NCBI RefSeq assembly: GCF_900111295.1 | Contig: NZ_FOGT01000013.1 | Span: 56,806 to 120,805 of the forward strand | Length of the DNA: 64,000 nucleotides | Origin: Salipaludibacillus aurantiacus | GTDB lineage: Bacteria > Bacillota > Bacilli > Bacillales > Salisediminibacteriaceae | Reading direction: 5' to 3' | In this document: positions 52,136-60,432 of the stretch, one piece after another | How the letters are laid out: each line of letters opens with the position of its first letter | Position numbering within the stretch: position 1 is the stretch's first letter | Program-made: the position numbers and the translations under genes | The notes under the pieces: generated by a model | Told to the model about the DNA's origin: nothing | The model's input: the letters and a program-made list of their open reading frames with translations, nothing else | Database searches by the model: none

Positions 52136-52820
52136 TAAGATAAGTATAGCTGAGCAAGTCATAACGAAAGTGCAGACTGGCGACACTCTGATGGTGGGAG
52201 GCTTCGGGCTGGTCGGGAGTCCGTTAACGTTAATCGACGCATTAACACACCACGATGCCGCGGATTTGACCATTATCAGCAACAACGTTGGAGAAGCCGG
52301 AAAAGGATTAGGCCTTCTGTTGAGGCAGGACCGGCTGAAAAAAGCCGTCGGCTCCTATTTTACTAGCAACCGGGAGGTAGCGAAATGGTACAACGAAGGC
52401 TTGCTTGAACTGGAGCTTCTCCCTCAGGGGACTTTCTCGGAGGCGATCCGTGCAGGCGGCGCCGGAATCGGAGGCTTTTACACAAAAACGGCCGTAGGAA
52501 CCGATCTGGCCGCCGGAAAAGAAACGAAGCTGATTGACGGAGAGACATACGTGCTGGAGAAACCGTTAAAAGCGAATGTAGCGCTCGTCCGGGCATGGAA
52601 AGCAGATACGAAAGGAAACCTCATTTATTACAAAACAGCCAGAAATTTTAATCCGCTAATGGCGTCAGCGGCCGATTATGTAATCGCCGAGGTTGACGAA
52701 ATAGTAGACGAGGGCAACCTGTCTCCAGAAGAAATAGTCACCCCTCACCTGTATGTAGATGCGATTGTCGAAAGCCGGCTCATTTTAACGCGGGAAGGGG
52801 TGGTCGAACGTGACATCTAA
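52125..52820 (+). CDS. pcaI: 3-oxoacid (3-oxoadipate) CoA-transferase subunit A
   Basis: A 231-residue class I CoA-transferase alpha subunit, with the family glycine-rich start GDTLMVGGFGLVGSPLTLID, then LTIISNNVGEAGKGLGLLL, RAGGAGIGGFYTKTAVGTDL and KADTKGNLIYYKTARNFNP. With subunit B it moves CoA from succinyl-CoA to beta-ketoadipate. The ATG at 52125 is favoured over an upstream TTG because GGAGGG then lies eight bases before it. Overlaps at both ends indicate coupled translation. Confidence 0.85.
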   Translation: MVINKISIAEQVITKVQTGDTLMVGGFGLVGSPLTLIDALTHHDAADLTIISNNVGEAGKGLGLLLRQDRLKKAVGSYFTSNREVAKWYNEGLLELELLPQGTFSEAIRAGGAGIGGFYTKTAVGTDLAAGKETKLIDGETYVLEKPLKANVALVRAWKADTKGNLIYYKTARNFNPLMASAADYVIAEVDEIVDEGNLSPEEIVTPHLYVDAIVESRLILTREGVVERDI

Positions 52821-53457
52821 AGAACGGATCGCCAAAAAAGCCGCGGAGCAACTCGTCCCCCATTCCATTATCAATCTGGGAATTGGCATTCCTACTCTCG
52901 TCGCTAATTATCTGGACAAAGACGCTTACTATCTCCATACGGAAAACGGGCTACTCGGCGTCACATCAGTCGCCGAAGAAGATGTTGATCCACTTTTAGT
53001 GAATGCAGGCAAGCTCCCTGTTGGTGAAGCCACCGGCGCCTCCTACTTTCACAGCGCCGATTCCTTTTCTATGATCCGCGGGGGCCATATCGACGTCGCC
53101 ATTCTTGGTGCTCTCCAGGTTGATTCCAAAGGTATGGTCGCCAACTGGGCGATCCCGGGCAAAGATATCATCGGCGTAGGCGGCGCCATGGACTTGCTCG
53201 TCGGAGCCAAAAAAATAATTATTACGACGAATCACGTGGCAAAAGACGGGACACCAAAATTTGTGGAGGAATGCACCTACCCGGTAACATCCACTCGGCA
53301 GGCGGACATTCTTATTACTGAACTGGCTGTTTTTCAGTGGAAAAACGGGAGATACGAACTGACCGAATTAATGGGAGACACGAACCTGAAAGATGTGGAA
53401 GAAAACACGACCGCGTTTTACAAAGTCAGTGAGCAGCTTTTGGAAAAGAGGAGATAG
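52810..53457 (+). CDS. pcaJ: 3-oxoacid (3-oxoadipate) CoA-transferase subunit B
   Basis: A 215-residue beta subunit of the class I CoA-transferase. The catalytic glutamate is E45 in LHTENGLLGV, which carries the acyl-CoA intermediate. INLGIGIPTLVANYL at the start and MIRGGHIDVAILGALQVD in the middle are standard. The start is GTG at 52810, with AAGGGG upstream; the gene overlaps subunit A by 11 bases. Generic 3-oxoacid transferases look alike, so the substrate is inferred from the operon. Confidence 0.85.
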   Translation: MTSKERIAKKAAEQLVPHSIINLGIGIPTLVANYLDKDAYYLHTENGLLGVTSVAEEDVDPLLVNAGKLPVGEATGASYFHSADSFSMIRGGHIDVAILGALQVDSKGMVANWAIPGKDIIGVGGAMDLLVGAKKIIITTNHVAKDGTPKFVEECTYPVTSTRQADILITELAVFQWKNGRYELTELMGDTNLKDVEENTTAFYKVSEQLLEKRR

Positions 53458-53460
53458 ACG

Positions 53461-54663
53461 ATGAATGAGGCAGTGATAGTAGACGCAGTCAGAACACCGA
53501 TCGGTCGGTATAAAGGCGCACTAAAAGATGTGCGCCCGGATGATCTTGGCGCAGCTGTTATAAAAAGCTTGATAAAACGCAATCCTGAGCTTCCGCCTGA
53601 TGCCATAGATGATGTGATTTTCGGGAATGCGAACGGGGCTGGAGAAGATAACCGCAATGTGGCGCGGATGTCTCTTCTCCTCGCCGGACTGCCGGTATCT
53701 GTCGGTGGCACGACGGTTAACCGCCTGTGCGGCTCAAGCCTTGATGCCGTCAGTTCCGCTGCCCGGGCGATTCTCTCAGGGGAACAGGAGATAATAATCG
53801 CAGGCGGAACAGAAAGCATGACGCGTGCCCCATTTGTTATAAAAAAACCTGACAAAGACTACCCGCGGGGCAACATGGAAATGGTTGATACGACAATCGG
53901 CTGGCGGTTCCCTAACCCAAAACTGGCGGAGATGTATGGGATTGATTCGATGCCTGAAACCGCTGAACATGTAGCTGAACGGTTTCACATTACCCGGGAA
54001 GCGCAGGACGCGTTTGCCTATGAGAGTCAGCAAAAAGCGAGAGCGGCTATGGAAAAAGGACGATTTAAGGATGAAATAATTCCGGTGACCTACAGAGACA
54101 GGAAAGGAAACGAAGTAACTGTTGAGCAGGACGAACATCCGCGCCCTGAAACGACTTTACAAAAATTAAGTACCCTCTCCCCTCTTTTTCCAGACGGGAC
54201 GGTAACCGCAGGAAACGCCTCAGGGGTGAATGACGGCGCCTCCGCCCTTCTAATTATGAAAGCGGAAACGGCAAAAGCTTACGGATTAAAGCCGCTCGTT
54301 CGTTTTAAGGGATCGGCAACGGCCGGCGTCGAGCCGTCCATTATGGGGATCGGACCGGTCGCTTCCACTGAAAAACTGCTGCAGCGGCTGTCTATGAATA
54401 TGAGTGATATCGATCTTGTGGAACTGAACGAGGCGTTTGCGTCCCAGTCAGTCGCGTGCATCAGGGAACTGGGATTACAGCCCGAGCGGGTGAACGTAAA
54501 CGGCGGTGCCATCGCCTTTGGCCATCCGCTCGGAGCAAGCGGTGCAAGGATTTTAACTACGCTGATTTATGAAATGAAAAAACGCGAGGCCTCCATCGGG
54601 CTCGCGACAATGTGCATTGGGGTGGGGCAAGGGATCTCGGTAATGGTGGAGAATATGGCATGA
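53461..54663 (+). CDS. pcaF: 3-oxoadipyl-CoA thiolase
   Basis: A 400-residue thiolase that splits beta-ketoadipyl-CoA into acetyl-CoA and succinyl-CoA, completing the pathway. The catalytic residues are C90 (NRLCGSS), H355 (FGHPLGASG) and C385 (MCIGVGQG). The block GNANGAGEDNRNVARM near residue 56 is characteristic of the beta-ketoadipyl thiolase group. It begins four bases after the CoA-transferase gene, with GAGGAG in the preceding coding end. It is the last gene of the operon. Confidence 0.9.
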   Translation: MNEAVIVDAVRTPIGRYKGALKDVRPDDLGAAVIKSLIKRNPELPPDAIDDVIFGNANGAGEDNRNVARMSLLLAGLPVSVGGTTVNRLCGSSLDAVSSAARAILSGEQEIIIAGGTESMTRAPFVIKKPDKDYPRGNMEMVDTTIGWRFPNPKLAEMYGIDSMPETAEHVAERFHITREAQDAFAYESQQKARAAMEKGRFKDEIIPVTYRDRKGNEVTVEQDEHPRPETTLQKLSTLSPLFPDGTVTAGNASGVNDGASALLIMKAETAKAYGLKPLVRFKGSATAGVEPSIMGIGPVASTEKLLQRLSMNMSDIDLVELNEAFASQSVACIRELGLQPERVNVNGGAIAFGHPLGASGARILTTLIYEMKKREASIGLATMCIGVGQGISVMVENMA

Positions 54664-54691
54664 AGAGGCCCGAATCGCCCGCGGCCTCCCC

Positions 54692-54767
54692 TGTGAGGGC
54701 TTGTCCTCTGTGAGGGCTTGTCCTCTGTGAGGGCTTGTCCTCTGTGAGGGCTTGTCCTCTGTGAGGG
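54692..54767. repeat. 17-base tandem repeat, 4.5 copies
   Basis: TGTGAGGGCTTGTCCTC is repeated four times without a mismatch, then TGTGAGGG. Each unit contains GAGG and CCTC six bases apart, so it can form small hairpins. It lies 28 bases after the pcaF stop. Confidence 0.9.
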
Positions 54768-54816
54768 AAAAAAATGAGCGTCCTGAAGCGAAAACCAGCT
54801 CGAGCTGATTATAAAT

Positions 54817-54862
54817 AAAAAGCACCTTAACTGTTAGTATATCTAACATTTGAGGTGCTTTC
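54817..54862. terminator. Bidirectional terminator between the phenol and dms operons
   Basis: AAAGCACCT pairs with AGGTGCTTT and TGTTAG with CTAACA in a two-part stem, with A and T runs outside. It lies between convergent operons. Confidence 0.75.
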
Positions 54863-54889
54863 ATAATCGAAGAGATTAACCGGGCTTTA

Positions 54890-55762
54890 TTAACCGATAT
54901 TCATAGGAATACCGGAAATATAAAACAAATAACGTCCTGTAAATTCACCGATCAGCACTAAGGCAACAGCCACATAAATAAAGGCCGGGATATGCTTTGT
55001 GAGACGGTCAGCATAGCGGTAGAAGCTGTAAATTAATAATCCTCCTCCTGCGATCGTCAGCAGCCATCTTAGTAACATGGTCCATGCATGATTTTCAAAA
55101 AGCAGATTTAAAGACATTTGGGCGGCAGGCGCCCCCCCGGCCAAGCTAGTCAGGTAGACTGGCAGAACGATGAGCTGAACAATAATGGCTCCTGCAGCAA
55201 CAAAGCCGGCTTTTTTCATAAATGAGACGTAAGGAGAAGTAAAGAATTCTTTTCGGTCAAAGACCATAAAGCACAGTCCGGCTCCCACTACTCCATAGAT
55301 GACAGTCGTACCAAAGTATGCCACATACGTATTGACATGCATCCAGGCAGGAATAATAGTAGTCACATACACACTTGCCATCGCGTATACAGTGCCAATA
55401 CCCGCTACGGCAGTAATCCAGCTGATGACGTCAATCGATTTCTGTGTATGCGAGACAGCATAGGTCGCCACGAGAAGAGCCAGAAACACTCCGGCTAACA
55501 GGATCTCCCTTGCCAACCAGGAGGAGCCCGCGTTTGATAGTGCGTAAAACGCGTTAGAGATAGACCCTAAGTGGAACATGGACATAACGATAGCCATAGC
55601 CATTAATACTGTAAGCGCAAGTAAACTAGGTTTCAGCCAGCGTAAGTCAGTTATGCCTTTTCGTTTTAATACAAACCTTGCGGCCATGAGAACAATAAAC
55701 GTGCCGACAGCTAACTGGCCGAATAACGTAAAGAATATAAGCGGCCATTCTTGACTAAACAT
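54890..55762 (-). CDS. dmsC: DmsC-like membrane anchor subunit
   Basis: A 290-residue membrane protein with eight hydrophobic helices, of the DmsC type: it anchors the DmsAB dimer to the membrane and passes electrons from menaquinol. Typical features are the start WPLIFFTLFGQLAVGTFIVL, the segment MSMFHLGSISNAFYALSNAG with its conserved histidine and SWLAREILLAG. It lies 13 bases after dmsB on the same strand and is the last gene of the operon. Confidence 0.85.
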   Translation of the reverse strand: MFSQEWPLIFFTLFGQLAVGTFIVLMAARFVLKRKGITDLRWLKPSLLALTVLMAMAIVMSMFHLGSISNAFYALSNAGSSWLAREILLAGVFLALLVATYAVSHTQKSIDVISWITAVAGIGTVYAMASVYVTTIIPAWMHVNTYVAYFGTTVIYGVVGAGLCFMVFDRKEFFTSPYVSFMKKAGFVAAGAIIVQLIVLPVYLTSLAGGAPAAQMSLNLLFENHAWTMLLRWLLTIAGGGLLIYSFYRYADRLTKHIPAFIYVAVALVLIGEFTGRYLFYISGIPMNIG

Positions 55763-55775
55763 TGTAATCCCCCCT

Positions 55776-56315
55776 TTAGCGTGATTTTTGTTTCACCACT
55801 ATATTTGGCTTGGTAATGTCAAGATCCGGGAAGTAGCGGATGGACTGGTTGGTACCGTACTTTTCCTTCAGCTCTTCAATATCACCATAGTCGATTGCCC
55901 GCATCGTGCACGCAGACACACAGGCAGGATCTTCATTATTTTCAAGCAGATCCTTACAGAAGTCACACTTAGCCACTTTTCCCTCTTCTTTCAGATATAC
56001 CGGCCCATCGTAAGGACATGACCACATACACATCTTACACCCGACACATTTGGAATGATCAAAATCAACAATACCGTCTTCACGTTTATGCATTGCGCCT
56101 GTTGGACAGTTTTCAACACATTTAGGCTTATCACAATGGTTACAGCTTATCGTGACGTGATCGACATAAGGACTTGGAAACGATCCTCCTTCAAAATCAT
56201 GCACTTCCCGAAACAATTCGCCTGTTTTAAGATCATTCTTATCTTTACATGCTATCTGACAGCCTTTACAGCCGATACACGTTTCAAGGTCATAATAGAA
56301 TCCCATTTGTCCCAT
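55776..56315 (-). CDS. dmsB: DmsB-like iron-sulfur subunit
   Basis: A 179-residue electron-transfer subunit with four ferredoxin-like cysteine groups: CIGCKGCQIAC, CNHCDKPKCVENC, CVGCKMCMWSC and CDFCKDLLENNEDPACVSAC. This gives four [4Fe-4S] clusters linking the DmsC quinol site to the molybdenum site in DmsA. GGAGGGAAATGAG precedes the ATG. It lies between dmsA and dmsC. Confidence 0.9.
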   Translation of the reverse strand: MGQMGFYYDLETCIGCKGCQIACKDKNDLKTGELFREVHDFEGGSFPSPYVDHVTISCNHCDKPKCVENCPTGAMHKREDGIVDFDHSKCVGCKMCMWSCPYDGPVYLKEEGKVAKCDFCKDLLENNEDPACVSACTMRAIDYGDIEELKEKYGTNQSIRYFPDLDITKPNIVVKQKSR

Positions 56316-56343
56316 CTCATTTCCCTCCTTTTAATCCAAATTA

Positions 56344-58917
56344 TTAAACAGTGCGAGGCTCCCACAGTTTATCAAGCTTTAAGTCTTTCCCTTCCCATTT
56401 TCGGAAATCACAGATCGTTGAGTTCCAGCCAGATATTGCCTGTCCTGTGGCAATCGCACCAGTTAAAATATTATCTGATCCGGCTTTATCGATGTCTTTT
56501 TCTTCATCCATTTCTACCCACGCCCCATGCATGAGGCCGATTGTGCCTGGAATCAGCCGCTCTGTGACGTGAGCAATCCGTAAAGTTTTCCCGTGCTTAC
56601 TTTCAATAACCACCGTGTCTCCGCTTTTAACTCCTCGCTCTCTTGCATCAGCCGTACTCACATAAACGTCGTTAGGCCAAGCTTCCCTGAGCCAAGGATT
56701 ATTATCAAAAATAGTATGGGCACGTCTCAAATAATGAGGATTGATGACTTGAAGCGGATAGTCGCCTTTTTCCTTCGCCTGAAAGTTCTTATACGTGTCC
56801 TCGTATCCTTCTGTAGCAGGATTATAAGTCGGGATCGGGTCAATTTCTGTAAAGCCGATTCCTTTTACATACTCTGCCAGGGCTTCCGAATAAATTTCAA
56901 GCTTTCCTGTAGCAGTTTCCAACGGATTAGCTTCAGGGTCTTTACGGAACGCTTCCTGGGCTATATACCCGTAATTATCACCCGGTTTCCGTTCGACTTG
57001 GTAGACGCCCTTTTCTTCAAGTTCACTTACGGTGATGCGCCCCTTCTGCGGCTCGCCTTCCACGCCCCATTCAGTGATATCTTTATCTGTGATCGTCACT
57101 AAAGGCTCGTAGTCCGTGCCTGCTTTATTAATGACCTGGGCACCTGCAATCTGATTAAACAGCTGCTGTCGCGGTGACACATCTCCATAAACTTCTTCTG
57201 CTGTGAAACCGAGTTTCATTCCAATTTCCGTTGTAATCTGGGCATCATCTTTACATTCAAATAGCGGATCGATCACATTTCGGTAATAAAATAACGCGTC
57301 CCTGTTACCGACGTTGAAGCCGCCTTCCCGCTCCCATGGCGTCGTCGCTGGCAGGACAATATCAGAGTATTTAGCATTAGTGGTAATAAAATGGCCGTTC
57401 GTTACGACGAATTCCACGTTTTTGTGTACGTCAATGCCTTTTGACTGGCCGTCACGCGTCTGCAAAGTGGCTCCCATGCCGTGATAAATCATCTGAATAT
57501 CTATGTCACGTTTGTCATTATAGCCGGCCGTGTATTCTCCCTTGAGGATCGCGTCCCACATCTCTGCATGCACCAGGCTGTCCGACACGTCGTTTTCTGC
57601 CCCCGGAGGCACCCCGCTGCCCCCGCCCATCACAAGTCTTGGACCGCCGTTCCCTGTACCGAAGTGGCAGCTGACACCGGTCATTCTTCCCGGCTGAGCC
57701 ATATGCCCTGTCATAGCACCAAAGGTCATAAACATTTGCGGCCATGAATCAGAATTTTTTATTCTTGCCGGGGCCCATCCTGTCAGTAAGGCAACTCGGT
57801 TAGTAGAGGCTATGTCACGGGCAATCCTGCGAATGACCCCAGCCTCAACTCCTGAAATCTCACTGGCCCATTCGGCTGTTTTTGGCTGTCCGTCATGTGT
57901 TCCGAGCACATAATCTTTAAAGTTAGCCTCTTTGTCCGCCCCTTCAGGCATCATCTCCTGGTCAAACCCTACAGTACAAGATTTCAGAAAATCCCAGTCA
58001 ATGAGAGGGTTTGAATCCGGATCATCTTCTTCAATAAGCGTATGAGCCATTCCAAGCATAAGGGCGTGATCTGTCCCAGGGTGAACCGGTACCCACTCAT
58101 CGCCGAGAAGTTCGGCAGACTCCGAGTACATTGGGTCGATCACAATCACTCTCGCTCCCGCTTTCTTCGCCTGCAGGAAGTTATACGTCGGCGACCCCGG
58201 TGAACTCCATGCCGGGTTCAACCCCCATAGGACAATAAGCTGCGAATTGCGAAGGTCCATCCGGTCATTGATGCTATGCTCAAAATATCCTTCTTGAAGG
58301 CCAAAGTAGGCGGGTCCCCAACGCCACGATCCCCATGAGGTCGTTCCCCAAGTCCCTACGTGACCGCCAACCAGATTTAAGGCCCGTCCAATATCTCCTC
58401 CTGTAACAAGGATCGAACGGTTACTGTATTTGTTTCTGATTCTCTCAATTTCACTTGCGACGATACCGGTCGCTTCATCCCAGGAAATACGCACCCATTC
58501 ATCGTTCCCGCGTAACTCCTTATTTCCTCCACCCGGCTCCCAATGTTTACGTTTCATTGGATATTTAAGCCGGTCCACACCATAAACTTGCTGGCGCTGT
58601 GACCGTCCCCGGACACAGGCGCGCTGTTGAGGGTTATCTGGTGAGTCCTCACGGGTATCATCCGTTTTCACACGTTTGACAATCCCATCAACTACTTCTG
58701 CTTTGAGTAAACAACGCCCTCCGCAGTTATGCCAGCATGCGGCAGGAATCCATTCGCCTTCTGAAGATTGGAGCTCTTCTGCCTGTACCGCTGTCAACTT
58801 CTGAAGCTTGTTCCGTGAAGCGGGAAATACTGCCCCGGCAGTTACTGCTGCGCCCGCTCCTATAAAGGTACGCCTGCTGAATTTGTGCTCTTTTACTTTA
58901 TTCAAAAATTCAAACAT
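56344..58917 (-). CDS. dmsA: DmsA-like molybdopterin reductase, Tat-exported
   Basis: An 857-residue bis-MGD molybdenum enzyme of the DMSO reductase family. The N terminus has a twin-arginine signal (SRRTFIGAGAAVTAGAV, from residue 14), so the enzyme acts on the outer face of the membrane. An N-terminal cluster is formed by C61, C65, C69 and C101. Cofactor-binding blocks such as VLWGLNPAWSSPG, VIDPMYSESAELLGDEWVPV and the C-terminal VSTADARERGVKSGDTVVIE follow. The terminal acceptor (DMSO, an N-oxide or another oxyanion) cannot be told from sequence alone. It overlaps the chaperone gene by eight bases. Confidence 0.85.
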   Translation of the reverse strand: MFEFLNKVKEHKFSRRTFIGAGAAVTAGAVFPASRNKLQKLTAVQAEELQSSEGEWIPAACWHNCGGRCLLKAEVVDGIVKRVKTDDTREDSPDNPQQRACVRGRSQRQQVYGVDRLKYPMKRKHWEPGGGNKELRGNDEWVRISWDEATGIVASEIERIRNKYSNRSILVTGGDIGRALNLVGGHVGTWGTTSWGSWRWGPAYFGLQEGYFEHSINDRMDLRNSQLIVLWGLNPAWSSPGSPTYNFLQAKKAGARVIVIDPMYSESAELLGDEWVPVHPGTDHALMLGMAHTLIEEDDPDSNPLIDWDFLKSCTVGFDQEMMPEGADKEANFKDYVLGTHDGQPKTAEWASEISGVEAGVIRRIARDIASTNRVALLTGWAPARIKNSDSWPQMFMTFGAMTGHMAQPGRMTGVSCHFGTGNGGPRLVMGGGSGVPPGAENDVSDSLVHAEMWDAILKGEYTAGYNDKRDIDIQMIYHGMGATLQTRDGQSKGIDVHKNVEFVVTNGHFITTNAKYSDIVLPATTPWEREGGFNVGNRDALFYYRNVIDPLFECKDDAQITTEIGMKLGFTAEEVYGDVSPRQQLFNQIAGAQVINKAGTDYEPLVTITDKDITEWGVEGEPQKGRITVSELEEKGVYQVERKPGDNYGYIAQEAFRKDPEANPLETATGKLEIYSEALAEYVKGIGFTEIDPIPTYNPATEGYEDTYKNFQAKEKGDYPLQVINPHYLRRAHTIFDNNPWLREAWPNDVYVSTADARERGVKSGDTVVIESKHGKTLRIAHVTERLIPGTIGLMHGAWVEMDEEKDIDKAGSDNILTGAIATGQAISGWNSTICDFRKWEGKDLKLDKLWEPRTV

Positions 58918-59659
58918 CCTCTGTCACCTCCGTTTTGGTATTGACACTCAGTAACAAAAATTCACTTAATTCATTCAGCAGCAGCCGGTCCAATTGAAGT
59001 GCCCCCTCAAGAACAGCGGCCACCCCTTTATAAAACGGCATATGGGCTGCTGTTTCCATTTCCTTTCGGAAAGAGGGAATCCAGGAAAAAAGATGCTGTT
59101 CAATGAAAATGATTTGATCTCTTATACACGATTGCGCTTTGCCGAACTCTTCTCTCTCTAAAAGAGAAGCTGTCTCTTTAGTCAGCCGGTACATAAAATC
59201 GAGTTCATAACCAATGTGGTCCTCAGCTTCAGAGCCAAAATTTTTTAACTGAAAACCATACTTCGCATAAGCTTTTCTTATTTGCTGTGTCTCATTTTGG
59301 AAGAGCAGCCTTCCATCGCCTGAGTACGCTGAGGCCCACGGCGGTGCAGGAAGTTCATAAGGTCCTACAAACATTCTTGTATAATCCCAATGTAAATCTT
59401 CAAAATCCTGTTTTCTGCGGCTGTCATATGATTCCATCGCTTCAGCAGCCAGCATGCAGCCTTTTTGCAGCAAAGGATTTGAATCCTGAAATGGAAATTC
59501 TTTAAAAATCATGGATTCCTTTATTTCTAATAAGAGCTGTTCTGTCGGTTCAGAAAGAAATAATTGCCTGAGCAAATTATAATAATGTGTTCGAACCTCA
59601 ATAAGTGACAGAACCTGCCTCATATCGATGGTTGTATTTGAAGAAGCCACTCTCCTCAC
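58910..59659 (-). CDS. TorD/DmsD-family chaperone
   Basis: A 249-residue all-helical cytoplasmic chaperone that guards maturation and Tat export of the molybdoenzyme. The family marks are DYTRMFVGPYELPAPPWASAY and EAEDHIGYELDFMYRLT. It is the first gene of the dms operon, just before dmsA and overlapping it. The start is unsure: GTG at 59659 or a GTG nine bases on; both lie near the purine-rich GGGGTGAGGAGA. Confidence 0.8.
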   Translation of the reverse strand: MRRVASSNTTIDMRQVLSLIEVRTHYYNLLRQLFLSEPTEQLLLEIKESMIFKEFPFQDSNPLLQKGCMLAAEAMESYDSRRKQDFEDLHWDYTRMFVGPYELPAPPWASAYSGDGRLLFQNETQQIRKAYAKYGFQLKNFGSEAEDHIGYELDFMYRLTKETASLLEREEFGKAQSCIRDQIIFIEQHLFSWIPSFRKEMETAAHMPFYKGVAAVLEGALQLDRLLLNELSEFLLLSVNTKTEVTEDV

Positions 59660-59683
59660 CCCTAACGTTTTGTATGCTGTATT

Positions 59684-59702
59684 TGAACGGGCCCTTTGTT
59701 CA
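59684..59702. promoter_or_regulatory. Inverted repeat upstream of the dms operon
   Basis: TGAAC and GTTCA are perfect arms nine bases apart, 25 bases before the chaperone start. It is not a textbook Fnr site (TGTGA-N4-TCACA), but its location fits an operator. Confidence 0.4.
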
Positions 59703-59851
59703 CTTTAATCGTAATAGATAATTTCTTCTGTTTCTTTAGCCATGAACGAAAATTTACTCTAAGGCTTTTGTACAGGATGACAAAGAAAATGTGGCAGAAA
59801 GGTGTCTGTGATTTAGCACCGCGGCTAAGCTTTTTCTTGGGACATAAAAAA

Positions 59852-59879
59852 AAGAAACCGTGGGATTTCACGGTTTCTT
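59852..59879 (-). terminator. Terminator of the second molybdoenzyme operon
   Basis: AAGAAACCGTG and CACGGTTTCTT form an 11-bp stem with a 6-base loop; on the minus strand eight T follow. Its edge overlaps the stop codon of the gene at 59878, so it is very close. Confidence 0.9.
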
Positions 59880-60432
59880 AGATTAAGAAATAGCGTTTCT
59901 TTTTTTTCGGTGCAATCAAGCGGATGGAGGGATAAGTGAAAGAGGAATCAAACAAGCCAGGGAGGTCCTTCTTCCACTGCTTGTCAGGCAAGACAGGAAG
60001 AATATCTATATCCCCAACCATTAGCGCTGAGGTGGTGCACGCTTCTGTACACGCCGGGAGTTTCCCCCGATCAAACCTTTCGTGACACAATTCACATTTT
60101 CGTGCTTTCGGACCAAGGGAACTGTCAACAATTTGAATAGCCCGGTATGGACAGGAATTTACACACTTTTCGCATCCATTGCATCTCGCTTCTTCAATCT
60201 TAACGACCCCGTCACGGCGCTTAATAAATGCTTGTTCAGGACACACTCTCATACACTCCGGATTGTCACAATGGTTGCATGACAAAGATAAATAATGAGT
60301 CGTTTGCGAGGGGTCCACTCTTCGAAAACTACTGGCAGTCCTCTCCCTGTTTTCATTGATACAAGCGGCTACACACGCATGGCAGGAGACACACCGGTCG
60401 GCTCTGAACAGGAAACCAATTTGTTTTATCAT
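59878..60432 (-). CDS. Four-cluster ferredoxin-type subunit of the second Mo enzyme
   Basis: A 184-residue DmsB/NrfC-like electron-transfer protein with cysteine groups CVSCHACVAAC, CNHCDNPECMRVC, CNGCEKCVNSC and CELCHERFDRGKLPACTEAC. It has no signal peptide or membrane segment. It overlaps the Mo enzyme gene upstream by four bases (ATGA) and is the last gene of the operon; no membrane anchor gene is present. The C terminus is unusually basic (APKKKKRYFLI). Confidence 0.85.
   Translation of the reverse strand: MIKQIGFLFRADRCVSCHACVAACINENRERTASSFRRVDPSQTTHYLSLSCNHCDNPECMRVCPEQAFIKRRDGVVKIEEARCNGCEKCVNSCPYRAIQIVDSSLGPKARKCELCHERFDRGKLPACTEACTTSALMVGDIDILPVLPDKQWKKDLPGLFDSSFTYPSIRLIAPKKKKRYFLI

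Noticed and set aside
54692..54767. CRISPR-like array
   Set aside because: The units are contiguous 17-base tandem repeats without spacers, and no cas gene is present.
59662..59881. Small frames on both strands between the two molybdoenzyme operons
   Set aside because: They overlap a terminator and a promoter region and show no protein-like pattern.
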